Positions 16,461-23,217 of a stretch of DNA of 23,217 bases are shown piece by piece (within the stretch, counting starts at the first letter, position 1; every line of letters starts with the position of its first letter). Below the pieces are notes generated by a model. That model searched no databases and was not told the origin of the DNA. It was given only the letters and a program-made list of their open reading frames with translations. The stretch spans positions 1-23,217 of the forward strand of contig JAEXFV010000182.1 of assembly GCA_023451115.1 (NCBI GenBank). Direction: 5' to 3'. The position numbers and the translations under genes were made by a program. This stretch comes from Bacillota bacterium (GTDB lineage Bacteria > Bacillota > Clostridia > Christensenellales > CAG-138).

Positions 16461-17945
16461 TTGCATACCATCGGTTTTGACAATGATAAGTATTTGAAGC
16501 TGCAATCGCAGCAGATTCGTGAACGCATTGCCCAGTTTGGCGGCAAGCTGTATCTGGAGTTTGGCGGCAAACTGTTTGACGATTATCATGCTTCCCGGGT
16601 GCTGCCGGGGTTCCAACCGGACAGCAAGGTGAACATGCTGCTGCAGCTCAAGGAGCAGGCAGAAATCGTAATCGTGATCAATGCGGCGGATATTCAGAAA
16701 AACAAGCTCAGAGGGGATCTGGGCATTACGTATGATCTGGATGTTTTGCGACTCATCGATGCGTTTCGGGGCATTGGCCTGTATGTAGGCAGTGTGGTGC
16801 TGACCCAGTATCAGGAACAGGCGGGGGCGGACGCGTTCCAAAAGCGGCTGGAGGCGCTGGGCGTTAAGGTGTACCGGCACTATCCCATCCCGGGCTATCC
16901 CTCCAATTTGCCTCTGATCGTCAGCGACGAAGGCTATGGAAAAAACCAATATATTGAAACCAGCCGTTCTTTGGTGGTGGTAACTGCGCCAGGCCCTGGC
17001 AGCGGGAAAATGGCGGTATGCCTTTCCCAGCTTTATCACGAATACAGGCGCGGAATCCGGGCGGGGTATGCCAAGTTTGAAACGTTCCCCATCTGGAATT
17101 TGCCGCTGAAGCATCCCGTAAACCTGGCTTATGAAGCGGCCACCGCCGATTTAAACGATGTCAACATGATCGACCCGTTCCACTTGGAGGCTTATCATGT
17201 AACGGCGGTGAATTACAACCGGGATGTAGAAATTTTCCCGGTGCTCAGCGCGATTTTCCAGCGCATTGAGGGCCACTCCCCCTATCAATCCCCTACGGAC
17301 ATGGGGGTTAATATGGTGGGGTACTGCATTGTGGATAACGCTGCGGTGGAAGCCGCGGCAAATCAGGAAATCCTGCGCCGGTATTATACGGCCCAGTGTA
17401 TGAAGCGGCAAGGCAAGGTGCAGGAAGAAGAGGTTTACAAGCTGCAGCTGTTGCTCAACCAATCCGGTATTACGCCGGAATTGCGGCCGGTGGTGGGCGC
17501 TGCGCTTTCCAAGGCAGAGCGCACGGGAAATCCGGCGGCAGCCCTGGAGCTGCCGGACGGCCGAATTGTAACGGGCAAAACCTCCTCCTTATTGGGGGCG
17601 TCTGCAGCGCTGCTCTTAAACGCGCTCAAGGCGCTGGGCGGCATTCAGCACGATATGCATTTGATTTCCCCCATCGTGATTGAGCCCATTCAGGAGCTGA
17701 AAACAAAGCACCTGGGCAACCGCAATCCCAGGCTGCATACGGACGAAATTTTAATCGCCCTGTCCATTTGCGCCGCAACCAACCCCACCGCCGCTTTGGC
17801 GCTGGAACAGTTGTCCAGGTTAAAAGGGTGCGAGGCCCATTCCACCGTGATTTTGTCCCATGTGGACGAGGATGTGTTCCGCAAGCTGGGAGTCAATCTC
17901 ACCTGCGAGCCCGTTTACCAAACCAAGAAGCTTTACCATAAATAA
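16461..17945 (+). CDS. UPF0371 / DUF1846 family protein
   Basis: This 494-residue cytoplasmic protein matches the UPF0371 (DUF1846) family of Firmicutes, whose cellular role is not known to me. The typical N-terminus IGFDNDKYLKLQSQ comes right after the start. Other landmarks are LYLEFGGKLFDDYHASRVLPGF, a P-loop-like GPGSGK (178-183, followed by Met rather than Ser/Thr), and ISPIVIEPIQELK near the C-terminus. TTG at 16461 is chosen: it follows GGGGGG (16445-16450), and the strong promoter just upstream would start transcription at about 16435, leaving the in-frame ATG at 16434 without a leader. If that ATG were used the protein would have nine more residues. The gene stands alone between terminators. 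Confidence 0.88.
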   Translation: MHTIGFDNDKYLKLQSQQIRERIAQFGGKLYLEFGGKLFDDYHASRVLPGFQPDSKVNMLLQLKEQAEIVIVINAADIQKNKLRGDLGITYDLDVLRLIDAFRGIGLYVGSVVLTQYQEQAGADAFQKRLEALGVKVYRHYPIPGYPSNLPLIVSDEGYGKNQYIETSRSLVVVTAPGPGSGKMAVCLSQLYHEYRRGIRAGYAKFETFPIWNLPLKHPVNLAYEAATADLNDVNMIDPFHLEAYHVTAVNYNRDVEIFPVLSAIFQRIEGHSPYQSPTDMGVNMVGYCIVDNAAVEAAANQEILRRYYTAQCMKRQGKVQEEEVYKLQLLLNQSGITPELRPVVGAALSKAERTGNPAAALELPDGRIVTGKTSSLLGASAALLLNALKALGGIQHDMHLISPIVIEPIQELKTKHLGNRNPRLHTDEILIALSICAATNPTAALALEQLSRLKGCEAHSTVILSHVDEDVFRKLGVNLTCEPVYQTKKLYHK

Positions 17946-18025
17946 AGCGCAAAAAAGAGTGCTTTTCTTTATCGCTTGAGCTCTTTTGCCCCTCTGGCTT
18001 AGCCGGGGGCCTGTAGACGAAAAGC

Positions 18026-18058
18026 AGCCCCCGAAACCCTTCGGTTTCGGGGGCTTTT
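18026..18058. terminator. Bidirectional terminator between the UPF0371 gene and feoAB
   Basis: A 13-bp stem (AGCCCCCGAAACC/GGTTTCGGGGGCT) with a CTTC loop runs into TTTT on the plus strand. On the minus strand the same stem is followed, after GC, by TTTT, and it sits just past the feoAB stop codon, so it can serve both converging genes. The bases from 17946 to 18025 hold weaker nested hairpins and nothing else that I recognise. Confidence 0.85.
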
Positions 18059-18077
18059 GCATTGCAGCCGTAATCCT

Positions 18078-20687
18078 TTAAAATCCCAATAAGGAACCGA
18101 TTTGGAATACCAGCAGGGACATCACGTAAGCGCAAAGGATTTGGTAGGCCACCATAAAAGCGGTCCATTTTCCGCTGCCCAGTTCCCGGCGCATAGTAGC
18201 CACCGCAGCCATGCAGGGCGTATACAACAGCACAAAAACCAGGAAGCTGAATGCGCTCAGCGGCGTGAACGTGGTGCCAAGGGCAGATAGCACCAGGGCA
18301 TCCCCCGCAGCGGCGGAAAAGCCGTAAAAGAGGGAAAGGGAGGAAACCACAGCTTCCTTTGCCACAAGGCCGGAAAGCAGCGCCACCACTGCCTGCCATG
18401 CGCCAAACCCCAGAGGGGCAAAGGCGGGAGCCAGCAGGCCGCCTAAGACACCCAAAATGCTCTGGGAGGAATCCTCCACCATGGCAAATTGCAGGTTAAA
18501 GCTTTGCAGGAACCAAAGCACAATGCTCATCACCAGGATGATGGTGCCGGCTTTTTCCAAAAAGTGGGTAACCCGCTCCCCCACATGCTGCAGCGTGTTT
18601 TTCAGCGTTGGCCAGCGATAAGGGGGGAGTTCCAGCACAAAGGGCGCATCCTGGCCTTTAAACAATGTGTTTTTGAAGAGCAGGCCGGTTAAAATGCCCA
18701 CTAAAATGCCCAGCGCATACAGCGCAAACAGCACCAGCCCTGCATAACGGCCGAAAAACGCCCCAGCGATCAAGCCATACACCGGCAGCTTGGCGGAGCA
18801 GCTCATAAAGGGGAGCAGCAAAATCGTCATGCGCCGGTCTTTGATGTTTTCCATGGTGCGCGCACCCATGGTAGCGGGCACGGTACAGCCAAACCCCATC
18901 AACAGCGGGATAAAGGACTTGCCGGACAGGCCGAAACGCCGCAACAGCTTATCCATAATAAAGGCAGTGCGGGAAAGGTAGCCGCTGTCCTCCAGCAGAG
19001 AAAGGCAGAAAAACAGCAGCGCAATCTGGGGGAGGAAGGTAAGCACCCCGCCTACGCCTGCCACAACGCCATCGCAAATCAGGCTGATCAGCCAACTTGA
19101 AGTGCCAATGCTTGTGAGCCAGCCGCTCAGCCAGGGAGCGAACACGTTGCCGATGAGCAGCTCCACCTGCTCGGACAACCAGGCGCCTACTGTGCCAAAT
19201 GTGAGGGCAAAAATCAGCAGCATCACCACCAGGAACAGGGGGATGGCCAAATATTTGTTGGTGAGCAGGCTGTCAATTTTGTCCGAAACGGTTTTGGCGC
19301 CAAGGGCGTTCTTCCGTTTGAGGGAAACGCCGCTCACACGGGTGATGTAACGGTAACGGCTGTCCGCCACCCGGGTTTCATTGTCGTTAAGCCTGTCGGT
19401 GCCGATATAATCCTGGATGACCTGGTCCAGCGCCTGCACCTGCTCAGGGGTGAGCTTCAGCGCCTCCCGCACCAGGGTGTCCCCCTCCAGCAGCTTGATT
19501 TCCGCCCAGTGCATGGGCAAGTCCGCGGTTTTGGCGTTTTCTGCGATGATTTTGCCAATGCGGTGGTGGGCAGCATGGGTAATGTCGTCATACAGGTCGT
19601 CCGGCTCAATGCAAAAGCCCCGGTGCATCTGCTCGTGCACCAAAGCGATCAACAGCTCGCATTGGCGCAGCAATTCGTCTACCCCCTGGCCTGTGCGGGC
19701 GCTGATGGGAACCACCGGAACGCCCAACTCCAGGGACAGCCTGCGGCAGTCGATCTGGTCGCCGTTTTTCTCCACCTCGTCCATCATGTTCAGCGCCACG
19801 ATCATGGGGCGCTCCAGCTCCATGAGCTGCACGGTGAGGTACAGGTTGCGTTCCAGGTTGGTGCCGTCCACAATGTTGATGATGGCTTCCGGTTTTTCCT
19901 GCAACACAAAATTCCGGGCCACCACCTCTTCCATGGAGTAGGGGGAGAGGGAGTAAATCCCGGGCAAGTCCACCAGGGTCATATCATGGCCGCAGGCCTT
20001 GAGCTTGCCTTCCTTTTTTTCAACGGTAACGCCGGGCCAGTTGCCCACGTATTCCTTTGCGCCGGTCATGGCGTTAAACAGCGTGGTTTTTCCACAGTTG
20101 GGGTTTCCCACCAGGGCAAGCTTTACCGGGCGCTGGTCCTGCCGGGGAACGGAGCTGGTATGGCTGCTGCAATCGCTGCAGGCGTTGCAGCCTTCCTTGC
20201 GCGCCCCATGGGATTTGCCCCGCTGCTCTTTTGCGCAGGAATAACAATTGCCGTTGCATTGCCCGCAAGTGGGCAGCGGGAGAGAAACCTGGCTCGCCTG
20301 CCGCTGGGAGGCCAGGATCCAGTCCGTCAGCCGGGCTGCCCGTTCATGGGCAGGGGCGTCGCTGAAAACGCCGTGGCTTTGCAAATGCTCGGTGGCGTTC
20401 CGTTCCCGGGCCTGCTGGTGGGCCTGCTCCTGCTGCAGGGCCAGCGCCGCCTCATCAGGCTCCATCAGGGTGATGCACAGTGCATCCGCCTTGCGCAGCG
20501 ATAGGGAATAGCCCCGTAAATGCACTTCAATCGGGTCGCCCAAAGGGGCGATTTTATGTACCATCACTTGGGTCATGGGGGTGATCCCCATGTCTACCAG
20601 CCGCCGCTTTACCCTGGGATCATCGCTGCCAACGCTACGCACATAGCCGCTTTCTCCCGGCTGCAGAGAGCCCAAAGTCTTTCGCAT
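18078..20687 (-). CDS. feoB: Fused FeoA-FeoB ferrous iron transporter with cysteine-rich linker
   Basis: This 869-residue membrane protein imports Fe(II). Residues 1-76 are a FeoA (SH3-like) domain (LVDMGITPMTQ). Residues 77-185 are a linker with seven cysteines in the pattern C-x2-C-x3-C-x2-C (141-151) and C-x2-C-x2-C (167-173). From about 188 comes the FeoB G domain: GNPNCGKT (194-201), Thr221, DLPG (240-243), NMMD (300-303) and SARTG. The membrane core follows from about residue 470, with both gate motifs, GCTVPA (Cys601) and SCSAKLPVY (Cys630). FeoA-FeoB fusions are known, but the cysteine-rich linker stands out. The ATG has GAGGAG upstream. The gene has its own promoter and a leader of about 110 bases, so it is separate from folA. 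Confidence 0.95.
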   Translation of the reverse strand: MRKTLGSLQPGESGYVRSVGSDDPRVKRRLVDMGITPMTQVMVHKIAPLGDPIEVHLRGYSLSLRKADALCITLMEPDEAALALQQEQAHQQARERNATEHLQSHGVFSDAPAHERAARLTDWILASQRQASQVSLPLPTCGQCNGNCYSCAKEQRGKSHGARKEGCNACSDCSSHTSSVPRQDQRPVKLALVGNPNCGKTTLFNAMTGAKEYVGNWPGVTVEKKEGKLKACGHDMTLVDLPGIYSLSPYSMEEVVARNFVLQEKPEAIINIVDGTNLERNLYLTVQLMELERPMIVALNMMDEVEKNGDQIDCRRLSLELGVPVVPISARTGQGVDELLRQCELLIALVHEQMHRGFCIEPDDLYDDITHAAHHRIGKIIAENAKTADLPMHWAEIKLLEGDTLVREALKLTPEQVQALDQVIQDYIGTDRLNDNETRVADSRYRYITRVSGVSLKRKNALGAKTVSDKIDSLLTNKYLAIPLFLVVMLLIFALTFGTVGAWLSEQVELLIGNVFAPWLSGWLTSIGTSSWLISLICDGVVAGVGGVLTFLPQIALLFFCLSLLEDSGYLSRTAFIMDKLLRRFGLSGKSFIPLLMGFGCTVPATMGARTMENIKDRRMTILLLPFMSCSAKLPVYGLIAGAFFGRYAGLVLFALYALGILVGILTGLLFKNTLFKGQDAPFVLELPPYRWPTLKNTLQHVGERVTHFLEKAGTIILVMSIVLWFLQSFNLQFAMVEDSSQSILGVLGGLLAPAFAPLGFGAWQAVVALLSGLVAKEAVVSSLSLFYGFSAAAGDALVLSALGTTFTPLSAFSFLVFVLLYTPCMAAVATMRRELGSGKWTAFMVAYQILCAYVMSLLVFQIGSLLGF

Positions 20688-20801
20688 ACCGTTTACCTCG
20701 TCTCCTCAGTATCCATCCCTCAAACCGGTGAAGTTCAAGGGCTTTCGCCAAATTCCATATGGCAGCGGCAGCGTTGGCCGCCTGCTGCATAATCTATTAG
20801 T
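20688..20801 (-). promoter_or_regulatory. Structured 5' leader of feoAB
   Basis: Read on the minus strand, the leader holds a strong hairpin at 20788-20762 (GCAGC, an unpaired A, GGCGGC, CAAC loop, GCTGCC, GCTGC). A second hairpin lies at 20741-20717 (CCCTTGAAC, 7-base loop, GTTTGAGGG, with two G-U pairs). Between them is a short GGC-GAAA-GCC stem with a GNRA-type loop that overlaps the second hairpin by its last bases, so the two could be alternatives. This could be a metal-responsive leader, but I cannot match it to a known riboswitch class by eye. Confidence 0.4.
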
Positions 20802-20829
20802 ATTATAACAATGTATATAGGGAAATCAA
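20802..20829 (-). promoter_or_regulatory. Putative promoter of feoAB
   Basis: On the minus strand TTGATT (20829-20824) and TATAAT (20807-20802) are separated by 16 bp. The region is AT-rich, but I do not see a convincing Fur or DtxR/IdeR box over it. Confidence 0.65.
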
Positions 20830-20830
20830 G

Positions 20831-20855
20831 AAAATATACCCCTCAACCCAAGGGG
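20831..20855 (-). terminator. Weak terminator at the end of folA
   Basis: On the minus strand a 5-bp stem CCCCT/AGGGG with a 7-base loop (20855-20839) overlaps the last codons of folA and is followed by TATATTTTC. It is short, so read-through into feoAB is possible. Confidence 0.4.
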
Positions 20856-21361
20856 GAGAGGGGCAGGGGACGCTGGTTTTCATACCGGGCAAAAGCATAG
20901 CGCAGCCCTTCATACTGCTGCGTAGGCGCTAAGGCGGCGAGCCGCCATTCCGGGGCCTGGCTTAAGTCCGGCAGGAAACAATCCGCATTGCCCTGGGCGT
21001 GTACATGGGTGATGATGGCAGCCTGGCAATAGGGCAGCAATTGGCGGTAAATTTCTCCGCCGCCAATCACAAAGGCCTTGCGCCCGGCAAAGGTTTGGGC
21101 CAGCAAGGTATACAGCTCGTCCAGCGAGGCGCAGGGGAAAACGCCCTGGGGCAAAAGGCTTGTGTCCCTGGTGAATACGATGTTGTCCCGGCCTGGCAGG
21201 GGCTTTGCGCCGGGAAAGGATTGCAGCGTTTTGCGCCCCATGATCACAACGCTGCCCAGAGTGGTTTCCTTAAAATGCTGCATGTCCGGCTTGAGGCGAA
21301 ACAGCAGCTTCCCCTCCCGCCCAAGGCCCCATTGCGTATCTACAACGGCAATCAAATCCAT
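20843..21361 (-). CDS. folA: Dihydrofolate reductase
   Basis: This 172-residue enzyme reduces dihydrofolate to tetrahydrofolate with NADPH, recycling the dihydrofolate made by the thymidylate synthase encoded just upstream. Family marks are the N-terminal MDLIAVVDTQWGLG, the catalytic acid Asp26 in RLKPDMQHF, VIMGRKT (NADPH site), LPGRDNIVFTR and the FVIGGGEIY box. The residue matching E. coli Trp22 is Phe21, and the C-terminus carries a short PLPLSPLG tail. Its start lies 24 bases after the thyA stop, with TAGGAGAG upstream, so the two genes form one operon. Confidence 0.93.
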   Translation of the reverse strand: MDLIAVVDTQWGLGREGKLLFRLKPDMQHFKETTLGSVVIMGRKTLQSFPGAKPLPGRDNIVFTRDTSLLPQGVFPCASLDELYTLLAQTFAGRKAFVIGGGEIYRQLLPYCQAAIITHVHAQGNADCFLPDLSQAPEWRLAALAPTQQYEGLRYAFARYENQRPLPLSPLG

Positions 21362-21385
21362 GTTGCTCTCCTAACTACTGGGCCC

Positions 21386-22213
21386 TTATATGGCTACCGG
21401 GATTTTATGCCCGAAGTCGTGGTATTGATAGCCCTCCAAATGGAAGCTGTCCACCCCAAAGGAATAAAAATCCTTCACATCGTCAATGGCAAGCGTGGGC
21501 GCCGGGTAGGGCTGCTGCTGGAGCAGCTCCTCCACCAGAGGGACGTGCCGGTCGTAAATATGGGCGTCTGCAATCACATGCATCAATTCCCCTGGGATCA
21601 GGCCGCAGGACTGGGCAAACATATGCACCAAAATGGCGTATTGGCACACGTTCCAGTTGTTGGCGGTGAGCATGTCCTGAGAGCGCTGGTGCAAAATGGC
21701 GTTGAGCACATTCCCGCTCACGTTAAACGTCATGCTGTAAGCGCAGGGGTACAGCGCCATCTCCGCCAAATCCTGATGCACGTATAAATTGGTTAATATT
21801 CTGCGGCTTTGAGGGTTATGGGTGAGGTCGTAAAGCACCCGGTCCACCTGGTCGAACATGCCTTCTTTGTAGGCATGCTTTACGCCCAGTTGGTAGCCAT
21901 ACGCCTTGCCGATGGTGCCCGCCTCGTCCGCCCAGGCGTCCCAAACATGGCTTTTGAGCTGGTGGACATCGTTGGATTTTTTTTGCCAGATCCACAAGAG
22001 CTCGTCGATTGCGCTTTTTAAATAGGTGCGCCGCAGGGTGAGGATGGGGAACTCCTCTTGCAGGCGATACCGGTTCACCAGGCCAAAAAGCTTAACGGTG
22101 TGGGCTGGCGTTCCGTCCTCCCAGTGGGGACGCACCGGCAGGTCCGTATCCCAAAAGCCTTTTTCTAAAATCTCTTTACAGTTTGCGATAAACAGCTCGT
22201 CCGCACGGCTCAT
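21386..22213 (-). CDS. thyA: Thymidylate synthase (ThyA)
   Basis: This 275-residue enzyme methylates dUMP to dTMP with methylene-tetrahydrofolate, producing dihydrofolate. The catalytic Cys157 lies in ALYPCAYSMTF; the residue after it is Ala where E. coli has His, a variant I also recall from Bacillus/phage-type ThyA. Other marks are LTLRRTYLKSAIDELLW, QRSQDMLTANNWNVCQYA and HVIADAHIYDRH. The ATG at 22213 is chosen because AGGAGGTA (22228-22221) is 7 bases away; a GTG at 22219 would be only one base from it. It is the first gene of the thyA-folA pair and has a readable promoter. Confidence 0.94.
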   Translation of the reverse strand: MSRADELFIANCKEILEKGFWDTDLPVRPHWEDGTPAHTVKLFGLVNRYRLQEEFPILTLRRTYLKSAIDELLWIWQKKSNDVHQLKSHVWDAWADEAGTIGKAYGYQLGVKHAYKEGMFDQVDRVLYDLTHNPQSRRILTNLYVHQDLAEMALYPCAYSMTFNVSGNVLNAILHQRSQDMLTANNWNVCQYAILVHMFAQSCGLIPGELMHVIADAHIYDRHVPLVEELLQQQPYPAPTLAIDDVKDFYSFGVDSFHLEGYQYHDFGHKIPVAI

Positions 22214-22243
22214 AAACACGTACCTCCTGTGATGTGCATCAAT

Positions 22244-22280
22244 CCCTGTTTATTATACAGAAAACAGGGCGAATAGGAAA
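22244..22280 (-). promoter_or_regulatory. thyA promoter with flanking inverted repeat
   Basis: On the minus strand TTTCCT (22280-22275) and TATAAT (22257-22252) are 17 bp apart. An 8-bp inverted repeat, CCCTGTTT-10 nt-AAACAGGG (22244-22269), brackets the -10 box, which is a natural place for a repressor operator or an RNA stem at the transcript start. The rest of 22214-22243 is the leader with the ribosome binding site. Confidence 0.55.
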
Positions 22281-22341
22281 GCGTATGGCGATGAAAAGCG
22301 GGCCATAATTTCTTTTGGGTGACACGGCTTGCCCCTGCAGC

Positions 22342-22388
22342 AAAAAAGAGGCGCCTGCGCCCGATGGTTCGTCGGGCGCGGCGGCCTC
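22342..22388 (-). terminator. Strong minus-strand intrinsic terminator upstream of thyA
   Basis: On the minus strand a stem of about 16 bp with small bulges (GAGGC at 22348-22352 pairing with GCCTC at 22384-22388; core GCGCCCGA/TCGGGCGC) is followed by six U. No protein gene ends just before it; it closes the short unit that starts at about 22440. Confidence 0.8.
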
Positions 22389-22440
22389 CTTCCCCAAGAA
22401 ATTGTGATGAGTGGCAGTTCATTTGCATTTACTCGGGGTT
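22342..22440 (-). ncRNA. Candidate small RNA or attenuated leader upstream of thyA
   Basis: A good promoter (22475-22447) lies about 100 bases before a strong terminator on the same strand with no credible coding frame between. The predicted RNA of about 99 nt would begin with CCCCGAG (22438-22432), able to pair with CTTGGGG (22398-22392) to close a large loop. This is followed by an unpaired AAGGAGG and then the terminator stem. An ATG at 22428 opens a frame with no ribosome binding site. It could be a free small RNA or an attenuator that controls read-through into thyA-folA. I cannot match it to SRP RNA or to THF or ZTP riboswitches by eye. Confidence 0.4.
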
Positions 22441-22446
22441 GTATTT

Positions 22447-22475
22447 AGTATAACAGATGGTGGTAAGTTTTACAA
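22447..22475 (-). promoter_or_regulatory. Promoter of the candidate small RNA
   Basis: On the minus strand TTGTAA (22475-22470) and TATACT (22452-22447) are separated by exactly 17 bp, one of the best promoter matches in the window. Transcription would begin near 22440. Confidence 0.6.
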
Positions 22476-22520
22476 TACTTTCCGGAAAATTTTGTTACTA
22501 TTAAACTACAAACACAAAAG

Positions 22521-22542
22521 GAAACCGCATAAAAGCGGCTTC
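22521..22542 (-). terminator. Terminator after the surface protein gene
   Basis: On the minus strand an 8-bp stem with one G-U pair (GAAGCCGC/GCGGTTTC) and a TTTTAT loop is followed by CTTTTGTGTTTG. On the plus strand the same stem has an A-C mismatch but a T6 run, so it may be bidirectional. It lies about 40 bases after the surface-protein stop codon. Confidence 0.7.
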
Positions 22543-22583
22543 TTTTTTGTGACTTTTAAACAGTACGTTTGTGCGGATATTAA

Positions 22584-23217
22584 TTACGCACGAACCTTCT
22601 TGCACACAACCACGCCAGCCAGAGCAGCGATGATCATCACAAAGCCGATCATGGTGGAAGCGTCGCCGGTCTTCGGAGGATCCACAACCACTACGTCGGG
22701 AACGCTCAGGTAAGCTTCCCAGGGCTGGATCTCAACGGTAACTTCCTTGCTGTCCTCAGCAGAAGCACCAGCTGTAAAGTAGGTGGGACGCAGGATGTTG
22801 CCAACGTTAGCGGGATCCAATTCAAAAGTTTCTAAAACAGCATCCAGGAAACGCAGAGCCGCTTTGTCATTGGTGCTATTTACAGATACTGCTAGGATAT
22901 CTGGATCCATACCAGCCAAGATACCCAAAATGTCATCGCGATCGTTACCAGGATTCAGAAGGGCACTGGCCGGGGGATATACCACTTCATAAAGTTTGCC
23001 ATTGGTATGCACCTTATAGGATACGGGCTGCGCAGTATCAATATCTAAGATATACATGCCATTGGTCTTAAAGTTCTTGCCATAGGTGATAGCCAGCAAA
23101 TAGTCTTCATAGCCATCCATTTGGATGAGATAAGCACCCTGATTTTCAGCCTGATCCCAACCAATGTCATTGTCGTCAATGGTAATCCAACCCTCTCTGT
23201 CGAACGCAACTCCACCC
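22584..23217 (-). CDS. C-terminal part of a sortase-anchored surface protein (partial)
   Basis: The frame is open to the right edge, so only about the last 210 residues are visible; a Met at 23120 is internal because the frame continues through GWITIDDNDIGWDQ upstream. The visible part ends with a cell-wall sorting signal: PPKTGD, a hydrophobic segment (MIGFVMIIAALAGVVV) and a basic tail (CKKVRA). PPKTG is a form used by clostridial class B-type sortases, such as that of C. difficile. The preceding part (MYILDIDTAQPVSYKVHTNG and later segments) resembles no domain I can name. The protein is expected outside the cell, linked to peptidoglycan, with adhesion or structural roles possible but unproven. 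A terminator follows. Confidence 0.8.
   Translation of the reverse strand, partial: GGVAFDREGWITIDDNDIGWDQAENQGAYLIQMDGYEDYLLAITYGKNFKTNGMYILDIDTAQPVSYKVHTNGKLYEVVYPPASALLNPGNDRDDILGILAGMDPDILAVSVNSTNDKAALRFLDAVLETFELDPANVGNILRPTYFTAGASAEDSKEVTVEIQPWEAYLSVPDVVVVDPPKTGDASTMIGFVMIIAALAGVVVCKKVRA

Noticed and set aside
17946..18025. tRNA-like or extra RNA gene between the UPF0371 gene and feoAB
   Set aside because: Only small nested hairpins are present; there is no T-loop or acceptor stem pattern.
20688..20801. A named metal riboswitch in the feoAB leader
   Set aside because: The hairpins are real, but I could not place the conserved bases of the NiCo/czcD family by eye, so no class is assigned.
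22342..22440. SRP RNA, THF or ZTP riboswitch, or a small protein from the ATG at 22428
   Set aside because: The conserved motifs of those RNAs are not seen, and the frame from 22428 lacks a ribosome binding site and runs through the terminator into the thyA promoter and start.

Overview
The window looks like a chromosomal piece of a Gram-positive anaerobe of the Clostridia (Bacillota). The reasons are strong Shine-Dalgarno sites (AGGAGG type), a YesM/YesN-type two-component system, a UPF0371 protein, a FeoA-FeoB fusion, a PPKTG-type sortase signal and lipoprotein-anchored binding proteins. Genus or species cannot be read from it. No rRNA, tRNA, CRISPR array, insertion sequence or phage gene is visible.

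Positions 1-15122 form a galactose uptake, sensing and catabolism island. mglBAC (330-4195) is a hexose ABC importer that ends in a hairpin terminator. Next is a signalling operon (4300-9769): a YesN-type response regulator, a YesM-type sensor kinase, a substrate-binding protein tethered by an N-terminal membrane segment, and a second MglB-like lipoprotein. A minus-strand AraC-family regulator (9780-10610) is divergent from galK-galT-galE-galM (10762-15091), which encodes the whole Leloir pathway and ends in a clear intrinsic terminator. The likely logic is that extracellular sugar is perceived by the binding proteins and kinase, the response regulator adjusts mglBAC, the importer brings in the sugar, the AraC protein adjusts galKTEM, and GalM/GalK/GalT/GalE convert galactose to glucose-1-phosphate. 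The control links are inferred.

Positions 15123-18060 hold two single-gene units: a secreted protein with two Ig-like (Big_2-like) domains and an unrecognised C-terminal half, and a UPF0371/DUF1846 protein. Both have readable promoters and hairpin terminators.

From 18078 to the right edge everything lies on the minus strand: a FeoA-FeoB iron transporter with an unusual cysteine-rich linker and a structured 5' leader, dihydrofolate reductase and thymidylate synthase as a folA/thyA pair, a short promoter-to-terminator unit that may be a small RNA (22342-22440), and the C-terminal part of a sortase-anchored surface protein running off the edge.

The points most worth a second look are the doubled binding proteins in the sensor operon, with a canonical galactose pocket in the sensor-side MglB but substitutions in the transport MglB; the cysteine-rich linker in FeoAB; and the candidate small RNA upstream of thyA. 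All comparisons with E. coli MglB and other families are from memory, not from a database search.
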